Source: Anaerolineae bacterium (GTDB lineage: Bacteria; Chloroflexota; Anaerolineae; Aggregatilineales; Phototrophicaceae). Taken from it: a stretch of 45,459 nucleotides of DNA. The stretch's first letter is position 1, and each line of letters begins with the position of its first letter. The notes under the pieces are model-generated. The model was not told the DNA's origin and ran no database searches. It saw nothing but the letters and a program-made list of their open reading frames with translations. The stretch covers positions 1-45,459 of the forward strand of contig JAJEGA010000005.1 in the NCBI GenBank assembly GCA_022820125.1. The letters are read 5' to 3'. The translations under genes and the position numbers were made by a program. Below, piece by piece: positions 24,871 through 34,232 of the stretch.

Positions 24871-25914
24871 ATGACGAAAGTGACGAAACAGATATCCACC
24901 GAAAACCGGAAAGCGGATCACATTCGTATCAACCTGGAGAACGATGTACAGTTTCCGCGCTTGACAACCGGCTTGGAGCGATATCGCTTCTTGCACCAGG
25001 CGCTGCCCGAGCTAAGCCTCGATGACATCGACGCGACGACAAGCTTCTTCGGGGTAGAACTGTCGGCGCCGATATTGATATCTTCCATGACCGGCGGCAC
25101 TGAAATCGCCCAGACGATCAACCGCAACCTCGCCCGCGGGGCGCAAGAACATGGCATCGCCCTAGGTTTGGGCTCGCAGCGCGCCGCCATTGAAGACTGC
25201 GCCCTCGCGAACAGTTACGCGATCCGCGATATCGCGCCGGACATATTGCTCTTCGCCAACGTTGGCGCGGTGCAGTTGAACTATGGCTATGGCGTGGAAC
25301 AGTGCCAGATGGCGATAGACATGATCGGCGCCGATGCGTTGATCCTGCACTTTAATGTCTTGCAGGAGGCGGTGCAGCCGGAAGGCGATGTCGATTTCTC
25401 GGGCCTTCTGCACAAGGTAGAATCCATTTGCGCCGACATCAGCGGGCCTGTGATTGCCAAAGAAGTGGGTTGGGGCTTTTCCGAGTCTGCGGTACGCCAG
25501 CTAAAAGACGCGGGCGTGGCGGCAATTGATGTCGCCGGATCCGGGGGAACCTCCTGGAGCGAAGTGGAATACCACCGGGCGCCAAGCGCCTTTCACGCGC
25601 GGGTCGCCCGCAGTTTCGCTGATTGGGGCATCCCGACTGCGGACGCCATTCAATTCGCCCGTGGCGCCGCGCCCAACTTGCCGATCATCGCCAGCGGCGG
25701 CTTGCGCGATGGCATCGACGCCGCCAAAAGCCTGGCGCTGGGCGCCGACCTCGCCGGCTTGGCCAGCCCCTTCTTGCGGGCAGCCAGCGATTCATCTCAA
25801 GCGGTTGACGCGCTGATTCGCGAGTTGAAGGCGCAACTGCGCATCGCCATGCTCTGCACCGCCTCGCGTGATATCGCCGCCTTGAAGCGAGCGGAACTTC
25901 ATCTTATTCCCTGA
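24871..25914 (+). CDS. fni: Type 2 isopentenyl-diphosphate delta-isomerase
   Basis: FMN-dependent enzyme that interconverts isopentenyl and dimethylallyl diphosphate, the building blocks of isoprenoids. The 347-residue protein has RKADHIRINLEND, SAPILISSMTGG, IALGLGSQRAAIED, NVGAVQLNYG, HFNVLQEAVQPEGD, AKEVGWGFS and DVAGSGGTSWSEVE, the standard series of IDI-2 motifs. Its end overlaps the end of hemW on the other strand by 11 bp. Confidence 0.96.
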   Translation: MTKVTKQISTENRKADHIRINLENDVQFPRLTTGLERYRFLHQALPELSLDDIDATTSFFGVELSAPILISSMTGGTEIAQTINRNLARGAQEHGIALGLGSQRAAIEDCALANSYAIRDIAPDILLFANVGAVQLNYGYGVEQCQMAIDMIGADALILHFNVLQEAVQPEGDVDFSGLLHKVESICADISGPVIAKEVGWGFSESAVRQLKDAGVAAIDVAGSGGTSWSEVEYHRAPSAFHARVARSFADWGIPTADAIQFARGAAPNLPIIASGGLRDGIDAAKSLALGADLAGLASPFLRAASDSSQAVDALIRELKAQLRIAMLCTASRDIAALKRAELHLIP

Positions 25915-27094
25915 TGCCAGCGACATACTCTCGAATGACTAGGTTGCTGAGTAGCCGCCCAGCCTCGCTGGGGCAGACGCGCTCCATCGTGACATTGATC
26001 AAGCCGGCTGCCATTAACTTGCGCGTGGCGGCCGGGAACATGTCGACAAGGTCGCGGCCGAAGCGCTGCCTGAAACGCCCGCGATTGACGCCCTCCTCCG
26101 TAAGACGCATTCCCATCATGATCGTCTCGTAGAGATCATCGGCTTCAGTTACGCGGCTGGCTTTGCCCACCGCCGGCGTCAAACTAGACTGAGCGCGATC
26201 GGCGCCGCCATTGCGCAAAGCCGCTATGTATCGCTGCGGCGATGCAATCGTGGAATATCGGCAGCCCTCATAGAATCCATGCGCGCCGGCGCCAAAGCCC
26301 ATATAATCCAGATTGCGCCAGTATTGAAGATTGTGGCGGCATTCCTTTCCGGGCAAACGCCAATTGCTGATTTCGTATTGATCGTAGCCAGCCTCCGCCA
26401 GCGCCGCCGACGCAAACTCATACATGTCCGCGAAGACATCGTCGTCCGGCCGAGGCTGCTCGCCGGCATCGACCTGCTGACGCAAGCGCGTTCCGCCTTT
26501 GAGCTCAAGGCCGTAAACTGAGAAGTGTTCCGGCGACAGGCCCAGCGCTGCCTGAACCGTTTCTTTCCAATTCGCCAAGGTCTCCCCCGGCGAGCCGAAG
26601 ATCACATCAAGATTGACATTGTCGAAGCCGGCGCGCCGGGCAAATCGAACCGCCGCTGCCACCGCCGCCATATCGTGCTGCCTATCAAACATTTTCAGGA
26701 TCGCCGCATTGGCTGACTGCATCCCGATGCTCAGGCGATTGAACCCGACGCGGCGCAAGCTGCGCAGATAAGGCTCGCTCAAATCGTTGGGGTTCGCCTC
26801 CAACGAGATCTCCGCATCGCTCTCAACGCAGAAATGTTTGCTAATCTGGCAGGCGACCTCGTCGAGTTGGCGCGGGCTCAGAAGTGAAGGCGATCCGCCA
26901 CCGAAGTAAACCGTATGGACGCGCTTGCCCCCCGCCTTCTCTCCGGCGAATGCCAACTCGCGGCATAGCGCGTCGATGTAATCCGGTATCAAATGCGCCA
27001 AATCGGTATAGGTATTGAATGCGCAGTAACCGCATCTGACGGTGCAGAAGGGAATATGGATATAGAGTGAAAGCCTGTTAGCGCTTTGCGACAC
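25904..27094 (-). CDS. hemW: Radical SAM protein HemW (coproporphyrinogen III oxidase-like)
   Basis: HemW binds heme and an iron-sulfur cluster and is thought to deliver heme to respiratory enzymes. The 396-residue protein has the cluster motif CTVRCGYC (C17, C21, C24), preceded by LYIHIPF; the fourth cysteine that follows in HemN is missing, which favours HemW over a true oxygen-independent coproporphyrinogen oxidase. Further landmarks are VYFGGGSPSLLSP, SLEANPNDL, RLSIGMQSAN, NLDVIFGSPGETLANW and the YEISNW motif. It ends 11 bp inside the 3' end of fni on the opposite strand. Confidence 0.92.
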   Translation of the reverse strand: MSQSANRLSLYIHIPFCTVRCGYCAFNTYTDLAHLIPDYIDALCRELAFAGEKAGGKRVHTVYFGGGSPSLLSPRQLDEVACQISKHFCVESDAEISLEANPNDLSEPYLRSLRRVGFNRLSIGMQSANAAILKMFDRQHDMAAVAAAVRFARRAGFDNVNLDVIFGSPGETLANWKETVQAALGLSPEHFSVYGLELKGGTRLRQQVDAGEQPRPDDDVFADMYEFASAALAEAGYDQYEISNWRLPGKECRHNLQYWRNLDYMGFGAGAHGFYEGCRYSTIASPQRYIAALRNGGADRAQSSLTPAVGKASRVTEADDLYETIMMGMRLTEEGVNRGRFRQRFGRDLVDMFPAATRKLMAAGLINVTMERVCPSEAGRLLSNLVIREYVAGIRE

Positions 27095-27119
27095 AGCATC
27101 CGCCCGCCTAAAGCAGTGA

Positions 27120-27148
27120 TTGCGTCATTGTCATTGGTAAAATATAAT
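27120..27148 (+). promoter_or_regulatory. Candidate promoter of the PP2C gene
   Basis: TTGCGT (27120-27125), a 17-bp spacer and a perfect TATAAT (27143-27148) in the divergent hemW/PP2C gap, 121 bp before the ATG. Confidence 0.45.
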
Positions 27149-27269
27149 TGTGCAAGTTGTCATTCCCAGCAGGCATTATCAATCGCGTCTGATCGGCTTG
27201 CGCTTTTCAGTATTGATGCGGGATGGCGCAGTTTTAAGCGGCTGCGTCAGCGTTTCCTAGGCATAGGCG

Positions 27270-28451
27270 ATGGAATTTCTCCGACGGCTTTTCGGCAAAG
27301 CAGCGCAAAACTCGACGGGCGGTGGTTCCACCGGTCGCAGGTCGCACGTCACGCCAAGCCGTACGCAGCGCGTGAACACGCCGATAAAGGAAGCGCCCCC
27401 GCCCATACCGAACCAAGACATGAACGAAGCCGAGCCGCCTCTGGAGACGGCTGCCGCGCCGGAAACAGAAGCGCGCCGCCTAGACGGTCCGGCGGTTAGT
27501 GAGGCCGCCCCGCCTGAACCGGAGCCAGCAGAGAATAAGAGCGTAGCCAACGGCGAAACGGCGCTTGAAGCCGCGCCGCCCGAAGCGCAGGATGATGGCG
27601 GCTTGCCAGCCACAAAGGCGCAACCGTCTCGCATACCAACGCCAAAACCAATACTCACACGACAACGCCAGTCTTTAACCTATGGAATCGCCAGCGATGT
27701 GGGGATCGTGCGCCACAACAACGAAGACGCCTGTTTTGGCATGCAGTGGCATTCGATTACGGTGGACGAGCGACCAGACTTCGGCTTGTTCATCGTCGCC
27801 GACGGCATGGGCGGGCACCTCGATGGTGAACGCGCTTCAGGCGTCGCTGTGCAGACGCTGGCGGCGGCAATGCTCAATAGCATCTATGTGCCAATGCTGA
27901 AGGACTTTGACGCCGGTAGCAGCCCCACCATTATGGAAGCATTGGTCAAAGCCGCCGAAGCCGCCAATCGCGCCGTCATCAAACGCGTTCCGGGCGGCGG
28001 AACAACCCTGTCTGCGGTCGCCATCGTTGGCAACCTGGCTTACTTGGTCCACGTTGGCGACAGCCGCGCCTATCTAATGCACGAAAACAAAATTGAATTG
28101 CTCACCACCGATCATACCCTGGTGCAGCGCCTCATCGCGATGAAGGAACTGACGGTGGAAGAAGCCGAACATTACCCGCAAAAGAATGTGCTGTACCGGG
28201 CGATCGGCCAGAACGAGCAATTGAAGCTGGAGCGCCTGATTCGACCCTTGCCGCCCGGCAGCCAGGTGCTGCTCTGCACCGATGGGTTATGGGATCTGGT
28301 GGCTGAAGACAGTATCCTGGAAGTGGCTATGGGCGCCAACTCGCCCCAGGCAGTCTGTGATCGCTTGGTGCGCATCGCAAACGACCGCGGCGGCATCGAC
28401 AATATCTCGGTTATTGTATTTCAAGTCCCGGGCGATCAAGCCGCCTCCTGA
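27270..28451 (+). CDS. PP2C-family serine/threonine protein phosphatase
   Basis: Metal-dependent phosphatase that reverses Hanks-type kinase phosphorylation. Residues 1-130 are a Pro/Glu/Ala-rich, probably disordered extension after a short basic start (MEFLRRLFGKAA). Residues 135-390 hold the PP2C domain with SDVGIVRHNNEDA, VADGMGGHLDGERAS, HVGDSRAYL, LTTDHTLVQRL, LCTDGLWDLV and GGIDNISVIVFQV, including all metal-binding aspartates. No kinase gene is nearby. A response-regulator gene follows after 55 bp on the same strand. Confidence 0.92.
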   Translation: MEFLRRLFGKAAQNSTGGGSTGRRSHVTPSRTQRVNTPIKEAPPPIPNQDMNEAEPPLETAAAPETEARRLDGPAVSEAAPPEPEPAENKSVANGETALEAAPPEAQDDGGLPATKAQPSRIPTPKPILTRQRQSLTYGIASDVGIVRHNNEDACFGMQWHSITVDERPDFGLFIVADGMGGHLDGERASGVAVQTLAAAMLNSIYVPMLKDFDAGSSPTIMEALVKAAEAANRAVIKRVPGGGTTLSAVAIVGNLAYLVHVGDSRAYLMHENKIELLTTDHTLVQRLIAMKELTVEEAEHYPQKNVLYRAIGQNEQLKLERLIRPLPPGSQVLLCTDGLWDLVAEDSILEVAMGANSPQAVCDRLVRIANDRGGIDNISVIVFQVPGDQAAS

Positions 28452-28506
28452 AATCAGGTTGTGGCGCTGGCGCCCTCAGCCGCGGACGCCGCTATCGGAG
28501 TAATTC

Positions 28507-29232
28507 ATGAATCCTAGCCCCGAAATCCATCCCAGGCAGAGAGGCAAACGCATCCTGGTCGTCGATGACGAACCGCGGATGATCGGCTTCATTCGTATGA
28601 ACCTGGAACTGGAAGAGCACTTGGTGATTGAGGCGCACAACGGCTTGGAAGCGCTCGACGCCATCCGCACGCAACTGCCCGATCTGATACTGCTGGATGT
28701 GATGATGCCTGAGTTGGACGGCTTCGAGACCCTGCGGATGCTGAGGGAATTCTCGGATATACCGGTCATTATGCTCACGGCAAAAGGCGAGGAAAACGAC
28801 AAAGTCACCGGGCTAGAACTTGGCGCGGACGACTATATCACCAAGCCATTCGGCCCGCGCGAACTCTCGAGCCGCATCAAAGCGATCTTTCGCCGGCTGG
28901 AAAAACCAAGCACCGATGAAGCGATCCTACAAATCGACGATCGCCTCAGCATCGATTTCAACCGGCGGGAAGTGATCGTCAGCGAGGAGCGCGTCAAGCT
29001 GCGGCCCACCGAATATCGCCTGTTATATCATCTCATCCGCAATGCCGGCTGGACGGTGCCGCACGATCAACTGCTGCAAAAAGTTTGGGGCTACGAGTAT
29101 CGCGATGAGGCGCATTACGTGCGACTATACGTCAATTATCTGCGCGACAAAATCGAAGAAGATCCCGCTAACCCGCAATATATCATAACCGAGCGCGGCG
29201 TCGGCTATCGCTTCGCCGACTTTCGAACTTGA
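28507..29232 (+). CDS. OmpR/PhoB-family response regulator
   Basis: A 241-residue DNA-binding two-component regulator. The receiver domain (residues 14-125) has the acidic pair D20/D21, the phosphorylation site D64 in LLDVMMP, T91 and K113 (ITKPFG). The winged helix (135-241) has [33 protein letters not shown] and [10 protein letters not shown]. No histidine kinase adjoins it, so it is an orphan here. It may share a transcript with the PP2C gene. Confidence 0.95.
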   Translation: MNPSPEIHPRQRGKRILVVDDEPRMIGFIRMNLELEEHLVIEAHNGLEALDAIRTQLPDLILLDVMMPELDGFETLRMLREFSDIPVIMLTAKGEENDKVTGLELGADDYITKPFGPRELSSRIKAIFRRLEKPSTDEAILQIDDRLSIDFNRREVIVSEERVKLRPTEYRLLYHLIRNAGWTVPHDQLLQKVWGYEYRDEAHYVRLYVNYLRDKIEEDPANPQYIITERGVGYRFADFRT

Positions 29233-29249
29233 CCGGCGTTTACGCCGAT

Positions 29250-29588
29250 CTAATTCAGGCGGAAACCAAAATCAATGTACAGGCAGGTAGCCGCCAAGTG
29301 TTTTCCTGGCGATCCGCAGTCGATTTCCCCGTAAGCGCGGAAGATGAAGATCGTCCGGTCGCGCCGCTTCAGCCGCTTCTTCAGTGAATTCCACTGGGAC
29401 TTGCTGGGCAGCGTATTCCCCTCCCCCAGTTCAAAATGCTTCAGGTCAAAGACCGCGCGAAAGTGATGATCTTCGAATTCAAGCAGTTGCAGCAGGGCGG
29501 CGCCGCGCGAGCTCGAAAGCGCGCCATGGGCGATTGACGCGGCGTAACTGCGCTTAACTTTACGAAACTGCGGCAAGCCCTTGGTCAT
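29250..29588 (-). CDS. Small basic protein of unknown function
   Basis: A protein of about 112 residues (123 from the upstream ATG at 29621) that is not recognised. It is rich in Lys/Arg and Leu, with TLPSKSQWNSLKKRLKRRDR and IFIFRAYG in its second half. Composition and the strand-helix-like pattern look like a real protein rather than an antisense shadow, since no gene is present on the other strand. Start choice between 29588 and 29621 is uncertain; neither has a strong ribosome binding site. Confidence 0.5.
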   Translation of the reverse strand: MTKGLPQFRKVKRSYAASIAHGALSSSRGAALLQLLEFEDHHFRAVFDLKHFELGEGNTLPSKSQWNSLKKRLKRRDRTIFIFRAYGEIDCGSPGKHLAATCLYIDFGFRLN

Positions 29589-29669
29589 GTCTTCAGGTCC
29601 CGGCGTGAAGCGGCGAAACATCCAGCATTCGCGCGAGATCTCGCGTCGTATGCGGGGCTATTTTAGCAG

Positions 29670-29698
29670 ATGACATATTTCTCCTTTATGATTATACT
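29670..29698 (+). promoter_or_regulatory. Promoter of the flavin reductase gene
   Basis: ATGACA (29670-29675), a 17-bp spacer and TATACT (29693-29698) match five of six positions each; the start codon is 25 bp further on and is preceded by GAGGAAG. Confidence 0.75.
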
Positions 29699-29722
29699 CC
29701 CGCCGTTAAAGAGGAAGGCGCT

Positions 29723-30226
29723 ATGACCGAGTTGGATGGGCAAAGTTTCAAGAACATCCTCGCTTGCTGGACCGCGGGCATCACCGTGGCCACCGTCTCG
29801 TCAAACGCAGACTGGCAAGCGATTACTGTGAATTCATTCGCCAGCGTCAGCATGGTCCCGCCCTTGGTTTGCCTCAATGTCGCCAATAGATTGGATGCCC
29901 GCGCCTACATGGATCGCGAGCGGCACTTTGCCATCAGCATACTGTCCGACCAGCAGTTGGACCTGGGCAAGAGATTTGCCGGATACTTCGACGAGCAATT
30001 GGAAAATCGCTTTGATGGCTTGGCCTGCGAGACGACGGCGCTCGGCGATCCCATTATGCCCGATGCCATGGCTTGGCTATCCTGCACGGTCGAAAAACAA
30101 ATCAATTTTGGCGAGAATACGATGTTTGTCGGCAAGGTGCTCCAAGGCGCCTGGATCGACGACAAGACTCCCCTGCTCTATCACAACCGCAGCTGGGGCA
30201 TCTTCCAGGCAACCGAAGATAAATAA
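29723..30226 (+). CDS. Flavin reductase-like, FMN-binding split-barrel protein
   Basis: The 167-residue protein belongs to the flavin reductase domain family, which uses NAD(P)H to reduce FMN/FAD for a partner oxygenase or other acceptor. Conserved features are ACWTAGITVATV, WQAITVNSFASVSMVPPLVCLNVA, HFAISILSDQQ and FFVGKVL-like MFVGKVLQGAW plus the late PLLYHNRSWG. GAGGAAG before ATG and a strong promoter support the start. No oxygenase partner is adjacent. Confidence 0.88.
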   Translation: MTELDGQSFKNILACWTAGITVATVSSNADWQAITVNSFASVSMVPPLVCLNVANRLDARAYMDRERHFAISILSDQQLDLGKRFAGYFDEQLENRFDGLACETTALGDPIMPDAMAWLSCTVEKQINFGENTMFVGKVLQGAWIDDKTPLLYHNRSWGIFQATEDK

Positions 30227-30243
30227 CCAAGCAGTCGACTGTC

Positions 30244-30981
30244 CTACAACAGGTCAATCGCGGCGGCGGCCGCGCCAACAATGCCGGCTCGATTCCGCAG
30301 TTGCGCTGGCGCAATCGCCGTCTTGCATTTGATATAGGGAAAAAACTTCTGATAACGTTTGCTGACGCCGCCGCCAATGATGAAGAGATCGGGGGTAATC
30401 AGCGATTCAAGATATTCAAGATACTCCGAGACGCGCTTGCCCCATTGTTTCCAACTGTATCCGCGTTCTTGCCGCGCGCGGTCGGTCGCCCGTTCTTCCG
30501 CATCTTTGCCGCGGATGATCAAATGCCCTAATTCAGTATTGGGCGCCAAGCGCCCATCAATGAAAAGCGAACTGCCGATGCCGGTGCCCAAGGTGAGAAT
30601 CGCCACCAGCCCATCGCGATCGCGGCCCGCGCCATATCTCATCTCAGCGATCCCGGCGGCGTCGGCATCGTTGAGCACGATGACAGGATTCCCCGTTTCG
30701 CTTTCGAGCAGGCGCTTGGCATCCGTTCCGATCCATGCGCTATCGACATTGGCCGCGGTCATGGCAACGCCGCGCTTCACCACCGCTGGAAAGGTGCAGC
30801 CAATCGCCGATCGCCAGTTGAAATGAGCCGAGATCTCGCCAACAACCGCCGCGACGGCAGCTGGCTTGGATGGCTGAGGCGTTTCAATGCGCAGCCGCTC
30901 AGACGCGAATCTGCCTTCGGCGGTATCGACGATCGCGCCCTTAATGCCCGACCCGCCAATGTCAACCCCTAGAACTTCCAT
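30244..30981 (-). CDS. ppgK: Polyphosphate glucokinase (ROK family)
   Basis: Cytosolic kinase that phosphorylates glucose using polyphosphate (and often ATP). The 245-residue protein shows LGVDIGGSGIKGAIVD for phosphate binding, NVDSAWIGTDA, the catalytic aspartate in LNDADAAGIAE, LTLGTGIGSSLF and ELGHLIIRGKDAEERA, which is characteristic of PPGK rather than other ROK kinases. ATG at 30981 has GGGAGG upstream; an upstream start at 31026 is less likely. It stands alone, convergent with the flavin reductase gene 17 bp away. Confidence 0.9.
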   Translation of the reverse strand: MEVLGVDIGGSGIKGAIVDTAEGRFASERLRIETPQPSKPAAVAAVVGEISAHFNWRSAIGCTFPAVVKRGVAMTAANVDSAWIGTDAKRLLESETGNPVIVLNDADAAGIAEMRYGAGRDRDGLVAILTLGTGIGSSLFIDGRLAPNTELGHLIIRGKDAEERATDRARQERGYSWKQWGKRVSEYLEYLESLITPDLFIIGGGVSKRYQKFFPYIKCKTAIAPAQLRNRAGIVGAAAAAIDLL

Positions 30982-31160
30982 CGCCCGCGCCTCCCGCACC
31001 TCATAAGAGCGAGCCGATTCTACCATAGGTCCGACCTATGCAATCGCTTTTGATTCCGCAGCAGCTTGGCGCTTCCGCTTCTCGCTTCGAATAATACGAG
31101 ACGCGGACCGACGCCGCCCGCCGATTGCCCGGCGAAAGCCAGGATCGGCGAAATCCTAAA

Positions 31161-31189
31161 TTGAAGTATTTGCTGTTTTGCGTTTTAAT
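31161..31189 (+). promoter_or_regulatory. Promoter of the L,D-transpeptidase gene
   Basis: TTGAAG (31161-31166), a 17-bp spacer and TTTAAT (31184-31189), 33 bp before the ATG, with GGGGGAAG as ribosome binding site. Confidence 0.6.
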
Positions 31190-31222
31190 GGTGGTGGAGA
31201 GACAACAATTTAGGGGGAAGCA

Positions 31223-32254
31223 ATGCGGCTTATCGGCTTGCTGCTCTCGGCAGCGTTTCTCATCTTGGCGAATTCGCTGGCGGCAGCGCAGATGGCTTGC
31301 TCGCCGGACGGCTGCGGTTTGTCCGCGGGCGCTATCGAGGCGAACCGCTGGCCCAATGTGCAGCCGCTGCAAGTCAATGACGAATTGCTCTATGATCGTG
31401 ATTACCGCCAGATAGAAGGCGTCTTCAGCGTACATGCCTCGCCCAACAGCCCCGAGCGCGAGACCCTCGGCCCCGGCTATACCTTCGTCACCGTGTTTGA
31501 GCAAAACGACGATTGGGCGCGCGTTGGAGAAAATCAATGGGTGCAGTCGGAGATCCTCAGCGACACAATCAGTCCATCGCGCTTTGCTGGCGCGCTGCTG
31601 CCGCTAGAAGAGGCGCTGCCCTACCCCATCGCCTGGACCCTGTGGCATCTGCGCGGTTCAAAGACCCCGGGCGGCCCTGAAGCGGCTGACAACCCCTTCC
31701 TTTATCGTTATACGCGCGTCTACATTTACACGACGGTCGAAGTGGATGGCTACTACTGGTATCAGATTGGACCCGATCAGTGGGTTCATCAATTCAAAGT
31801 CGCCAAGCTGCTGCCCGTCAGCAAGCCCCAAGCGGTCGATACGGAAAAGTGGGTCAGCATCGACTTGTATGAGCAAGTCGCGGTCGCATACGAAGGCGAC
31901 AAACCCGTTTTCGCCACCTTGATTTCCTCAGGCCTGGAAGAATGGCCCACCAACGAAGGCGTATTTCACGTCTATGTTCGCTTCCCCCGCACGCTGATGA
32001 GCGGCGCCTATGCCAAGCCCGACTTCTACTACCTGCAAGAAGTTCCCTGGACGATGTATTTCGATGACCAGATTGCGCTGCACGGCGCATACTGGCACGA
32101 TGGCTTTGGCTTCCGCCGGAGCCATGGCTGCGTCAATCTCACCATCACCGACGCGCACTGGTTCTTCCACTGGGCGCAGAGCGAATACGATTATCAAGCC
32201 GGCGATTTGGTCGGGCCGGCGGTATACGTTTACTCAAGCGGGGTCTACGACTGA
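31223..32254 (+). CDS. L,D-transpeptidase (YkuD) with SH3-like region
   Basis: Exported enzyme that cross-links peptidoglycan or attaches proteins to it. The 343-residue protein starts with a signal peptide (cleavage near AAAQ). Residues 60-205 hold two SH3-like wall-binding stretches (FSVHASPNSPERETLGPGY, DDWARVGENQWVQSE; VEVDGYYWYQIGPDQWVH). The YkuD domain (210-340) includes WVSIDLYEQVAVAYEGD and the catalytic stretch ending RRSHGCVNL with H301 and C303. It is flanked by unrelated genes. Confidence 0.9.
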   Translation: MRLIGLLLSAAFLILANSLAAAQMACSPDGCGLSAGAIEANRWPNVQPLQVNDELLYDRDYRQIEGVFSVHASPNSPERETLGPGYTFVTVFEQNDDWARVGENQWVQSEILSDTISPSRFAGALLPLEEALPYPIAWTLWHLRGSKTPGGPEAADNPFLYRYTRVYIYTTVEVDGYYWYQIGPDQWVHQFKVAKLLPVSKPQAVDTEKWVSIDLYEQVAVAYEGDKPVFATLISSGLEEWPTNEGVFHVYVRFPRTLMSGAYAKPDFYYLQEVPWTMYFDDQIALHGAYWHDGFGFRRSHGCVNLTITDAHWFFHWAQSEYDYQAGDLVGPAVYVYSSGVYD

Positions 32255-32267
32255 GGATGAAGCGCGC

Positions 32268-33350
32268 CTAGGTCGCCTCGGCTGTCTCCGCTATCTGGAC
32301 GCCTTCAATATAACCTTCAACCGCCAGGAGCTCGGCATTCATAATGCTGCAGCCAGCGGCGCCGCGCACGGTATTATGCGACAACGCGGCGAATTTGTAA
32401 CCGAGGATCGGGCAATCTCGCAGCCGGCCAATACTGGTCATCATGCCGCGCCCGGCATCGCGATCGCGCCGCGGCTGCGGGCGGTCGATTTGGTCCAGAT
32501 ACTGCAGCGGATAAGGCGGCGCGCTGGGCAAGCTCGGGATCGGATCGGGCGCTTGCCAGGTCGTCCAATCATCAATGATTGAAGCCTGCGCCGGCCCCTC
32601 ATCCAGCTCAACCGAGATATTCACCAGATGGCCATCCAGCACCGGCACCCGCGTGCAGGTGGCGCTCACCAGCATGTCCAGCGTCTCGATCTGTTCTCCG
32701 TCGAAATAGCCGAGCATCTTCCGCGATTCGCTTTCCATCTTCTGCTCGTCGCCCGGCACGTAGGGAATGATATTGTCAATCATGTCGATGGACGACACGC
32801 CCGGATAACCGGCGCCGCTGACGGCTTGCTCGCTCACCAGATGCAAGCGGCGCACGCCATATTTGAGCAGCGGCTTGAGCGCCATCACCACCGGCATGAC
32901 GGTGCAATTGGAATTGGCGATCAAGGTGCCGCTGGCCCAACCGCGCTTCCGCCGTTGAACTTCAACCAAGCCAATATGCTCGGCGTTGACCTCGGGCAAA
33001 AGCAGCGGCACATCCGCCAGCATGCGATTGGCTGAGGCGTTGCTGCACACGATGTGCCCCGCCTCCGCCAGCTCAAGCTCGCGCGTGATCGCCGCTTCTT
33101 TGGGCAGCGCCGAAAATATCAGCGGCGAAGTGATCGGCTCGTCCAGCGCTTTCACCCGGCGCTGCGAAACATCAGGCGGCGGATTGCTATTCAGGATCCA
33201 ATGAGCAGCTTCGGCGTAAGCCTTGCCCGCGCTGCGCTGCGATCCAATGACTTCGCTAACCTGAAACCAGGGATGATGCTCCAGCAATTGAATGAAGCGC
33301 TGCCCTACGGCGCCCGTCGCGCCTAAAATCGCTACATCTAGTTTCGGCAT
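32268..33350 (-). CDS. asd: Aspartate-semialdehyde dehydrogenase, archaeal/fungal type
   Basis: NADPH-dependent reduction of aspartyl phosphate to aspartate semialdehyde, the branch point to lysine, threonine and methionine. The 360-residue protein has ILGATGAVGQRFIQLL, SALPKEAAITRELELAEAGHIVCSN and the active-site cysteine C149 in ANSNCTVMPVVMAL, patterns of the archaeal/fungal class. GGGAG touches the first in-frame ATG (33356) but stands 6 bp before the second, so 33350 is preferred. It follows pheA by 15 bp and shares its transcript. Confidence 0.95.
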   Translation of the reverse strand: MPKLDVAILGATGAVGQRFIQLLEHHPWFQVSEVIGSQRSAGKAYAEAAHWILNSNPPPDVSQRRVKALDEPITSPLIFSALPKEAAITRELELAEAGHIVCSNASANRMLADVPLLLPEVNAEHIGLVEVQRRKRGWASGTLIANSNCTVMPVVMALKPLLKYGVRRLHLVSEQAVSGAGYPGVSSIDMIDNIIPYVPGDEQKMESESRKMLGYFDGEQIETLDMLVSATCTRVPVLDGHLVNISVELDEGPAQASIIDDWTTWQAPDPIPSLPSAPPYPLQYLDQIDRPQPRRDRDAGRGMMTSIGRLRDCPILGYKFAALSHNTVRGAAGCSIMNAELLAVEGYIEGVQIAETAEAT

Positions 33351-33365
33351 TTCCATCTCCCGCTT

Positions 33366-34232
33366 CTACATGCCAACGGCGCCGGATCGAACCGCCGGAT
33401 AGGAGCCCAACATCTTGACGAATGACGTCAAATGCAATAGCTGTGTCAGCAATTCTTGACAGCGCGGTTCCTGCCAATGACCTTCAAAGTCCAGATAAAA
33501 CAGCGGCTCCCAAGGTCGATTCCGCCGCGGACGCGATTCCAGCTTGGTCAAATTCAGATCGCGTTTTGCGAATTCGGCCAGGCAATGATATAGCGCCGCC
33601 GGGCGATGGCGCGTGGCGAAGACGATGGAGGTCTTGTTGTAGTCGGATGGTTCCGGATCATCATGTCCCATCAAGAGGAAGCGCGTGTAATTGAACTGCT
33701 CGTCTTCAATCTCGGTCGCCAGCGCATTGAGTTCATATAATTCGCCCGCAAGGGTCGAGGCGATGACGGCAACCGCGGGATCCGGATGCCGCGCCAGATC
33801 CTGGGCGGCGCCCGCCGTGTCGTACCAGCCGACGGCTTTCAACTTGTTGCGCTTCAAATAACGTTCGCATTGCATCAGCGCCTGCGGATGCGATCGCGCC
33901 TGTGTGACGCTTTCCATAGTCGTGCCGCGATTCGCCAGCAAGGCATGATGCACATGCAGAATCACCTCCGCCTGTATTCGCACATCATGATCAAGCAGCA
34001 ATTCGTAGGCGCCACTGACAGAACCGGAGAAAGCGTTCTCCACCGGCAGCAGGCTGTATTCGACCGCCTTGCTCAGCAGCGCATCGAATAGATGATTGAA
34101 ATCCTGGCAGGGCCAGGGCTCGACATCGGCGCCAAAATGCTGCCTGACGGCTATTTCAGAATTGGCGCCCGGTATCCCTTGATATGCAACTTTCGGCACG
34201 TCATTTTCGCTCGCATTGGTCACGCTCGGCAA
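33366..34232 (-). CDS. pheA: Prephenate dehydratase
   Basis: Converts prephenate to phenylpyruvate in phenylalanine synthesis. The 288-residue protein has an N-terminal dehydratase domain (VAYQGIPGANSEIAV, LPVENAFSGSVSGAYELL, active-site NYTRFLLMG) and a C-terminal ACT domain for feedback control (LNLTKLESRPRRNRPWEPLFYLDFEGH). It is a stand-alone enzyme with no chorismate mutase part. It is the first gene of a two-gene operon with asd. Confidence 0.95.
   Translation of the reverse strand: MPSVTNASENDVPKVAYQGIPGANSEIAVRQHFGADVEPWPCQDFNHLFDALLSKAVEYSLLPVENAFSGSVSGAYELLLDHDVRIQAEVILHVHHALLANRGTTMESVTQARSHPQALMQCERYLKRNKLKAVGWYDTAGAAQDLARHPDPAVAVIASTLAGELYELNALATEIEDEQFNYTRFLLMGHDDPEPSDYNKTSIVFATRHRPAALYHCLAEFAKRDLNLTKLESRPRRNRPWEPLFYLDFEGHWQEPRCQELLTQLLHLTSFVKMLGSYPAVRSGAVGM

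Noticed and set aside
29236..29249. CGGCG-TTTA-CGCCG hairpin after the response regulator gene
   Set aside because: Only a 5-bp stem with no T-run; too weak to call a terminator.
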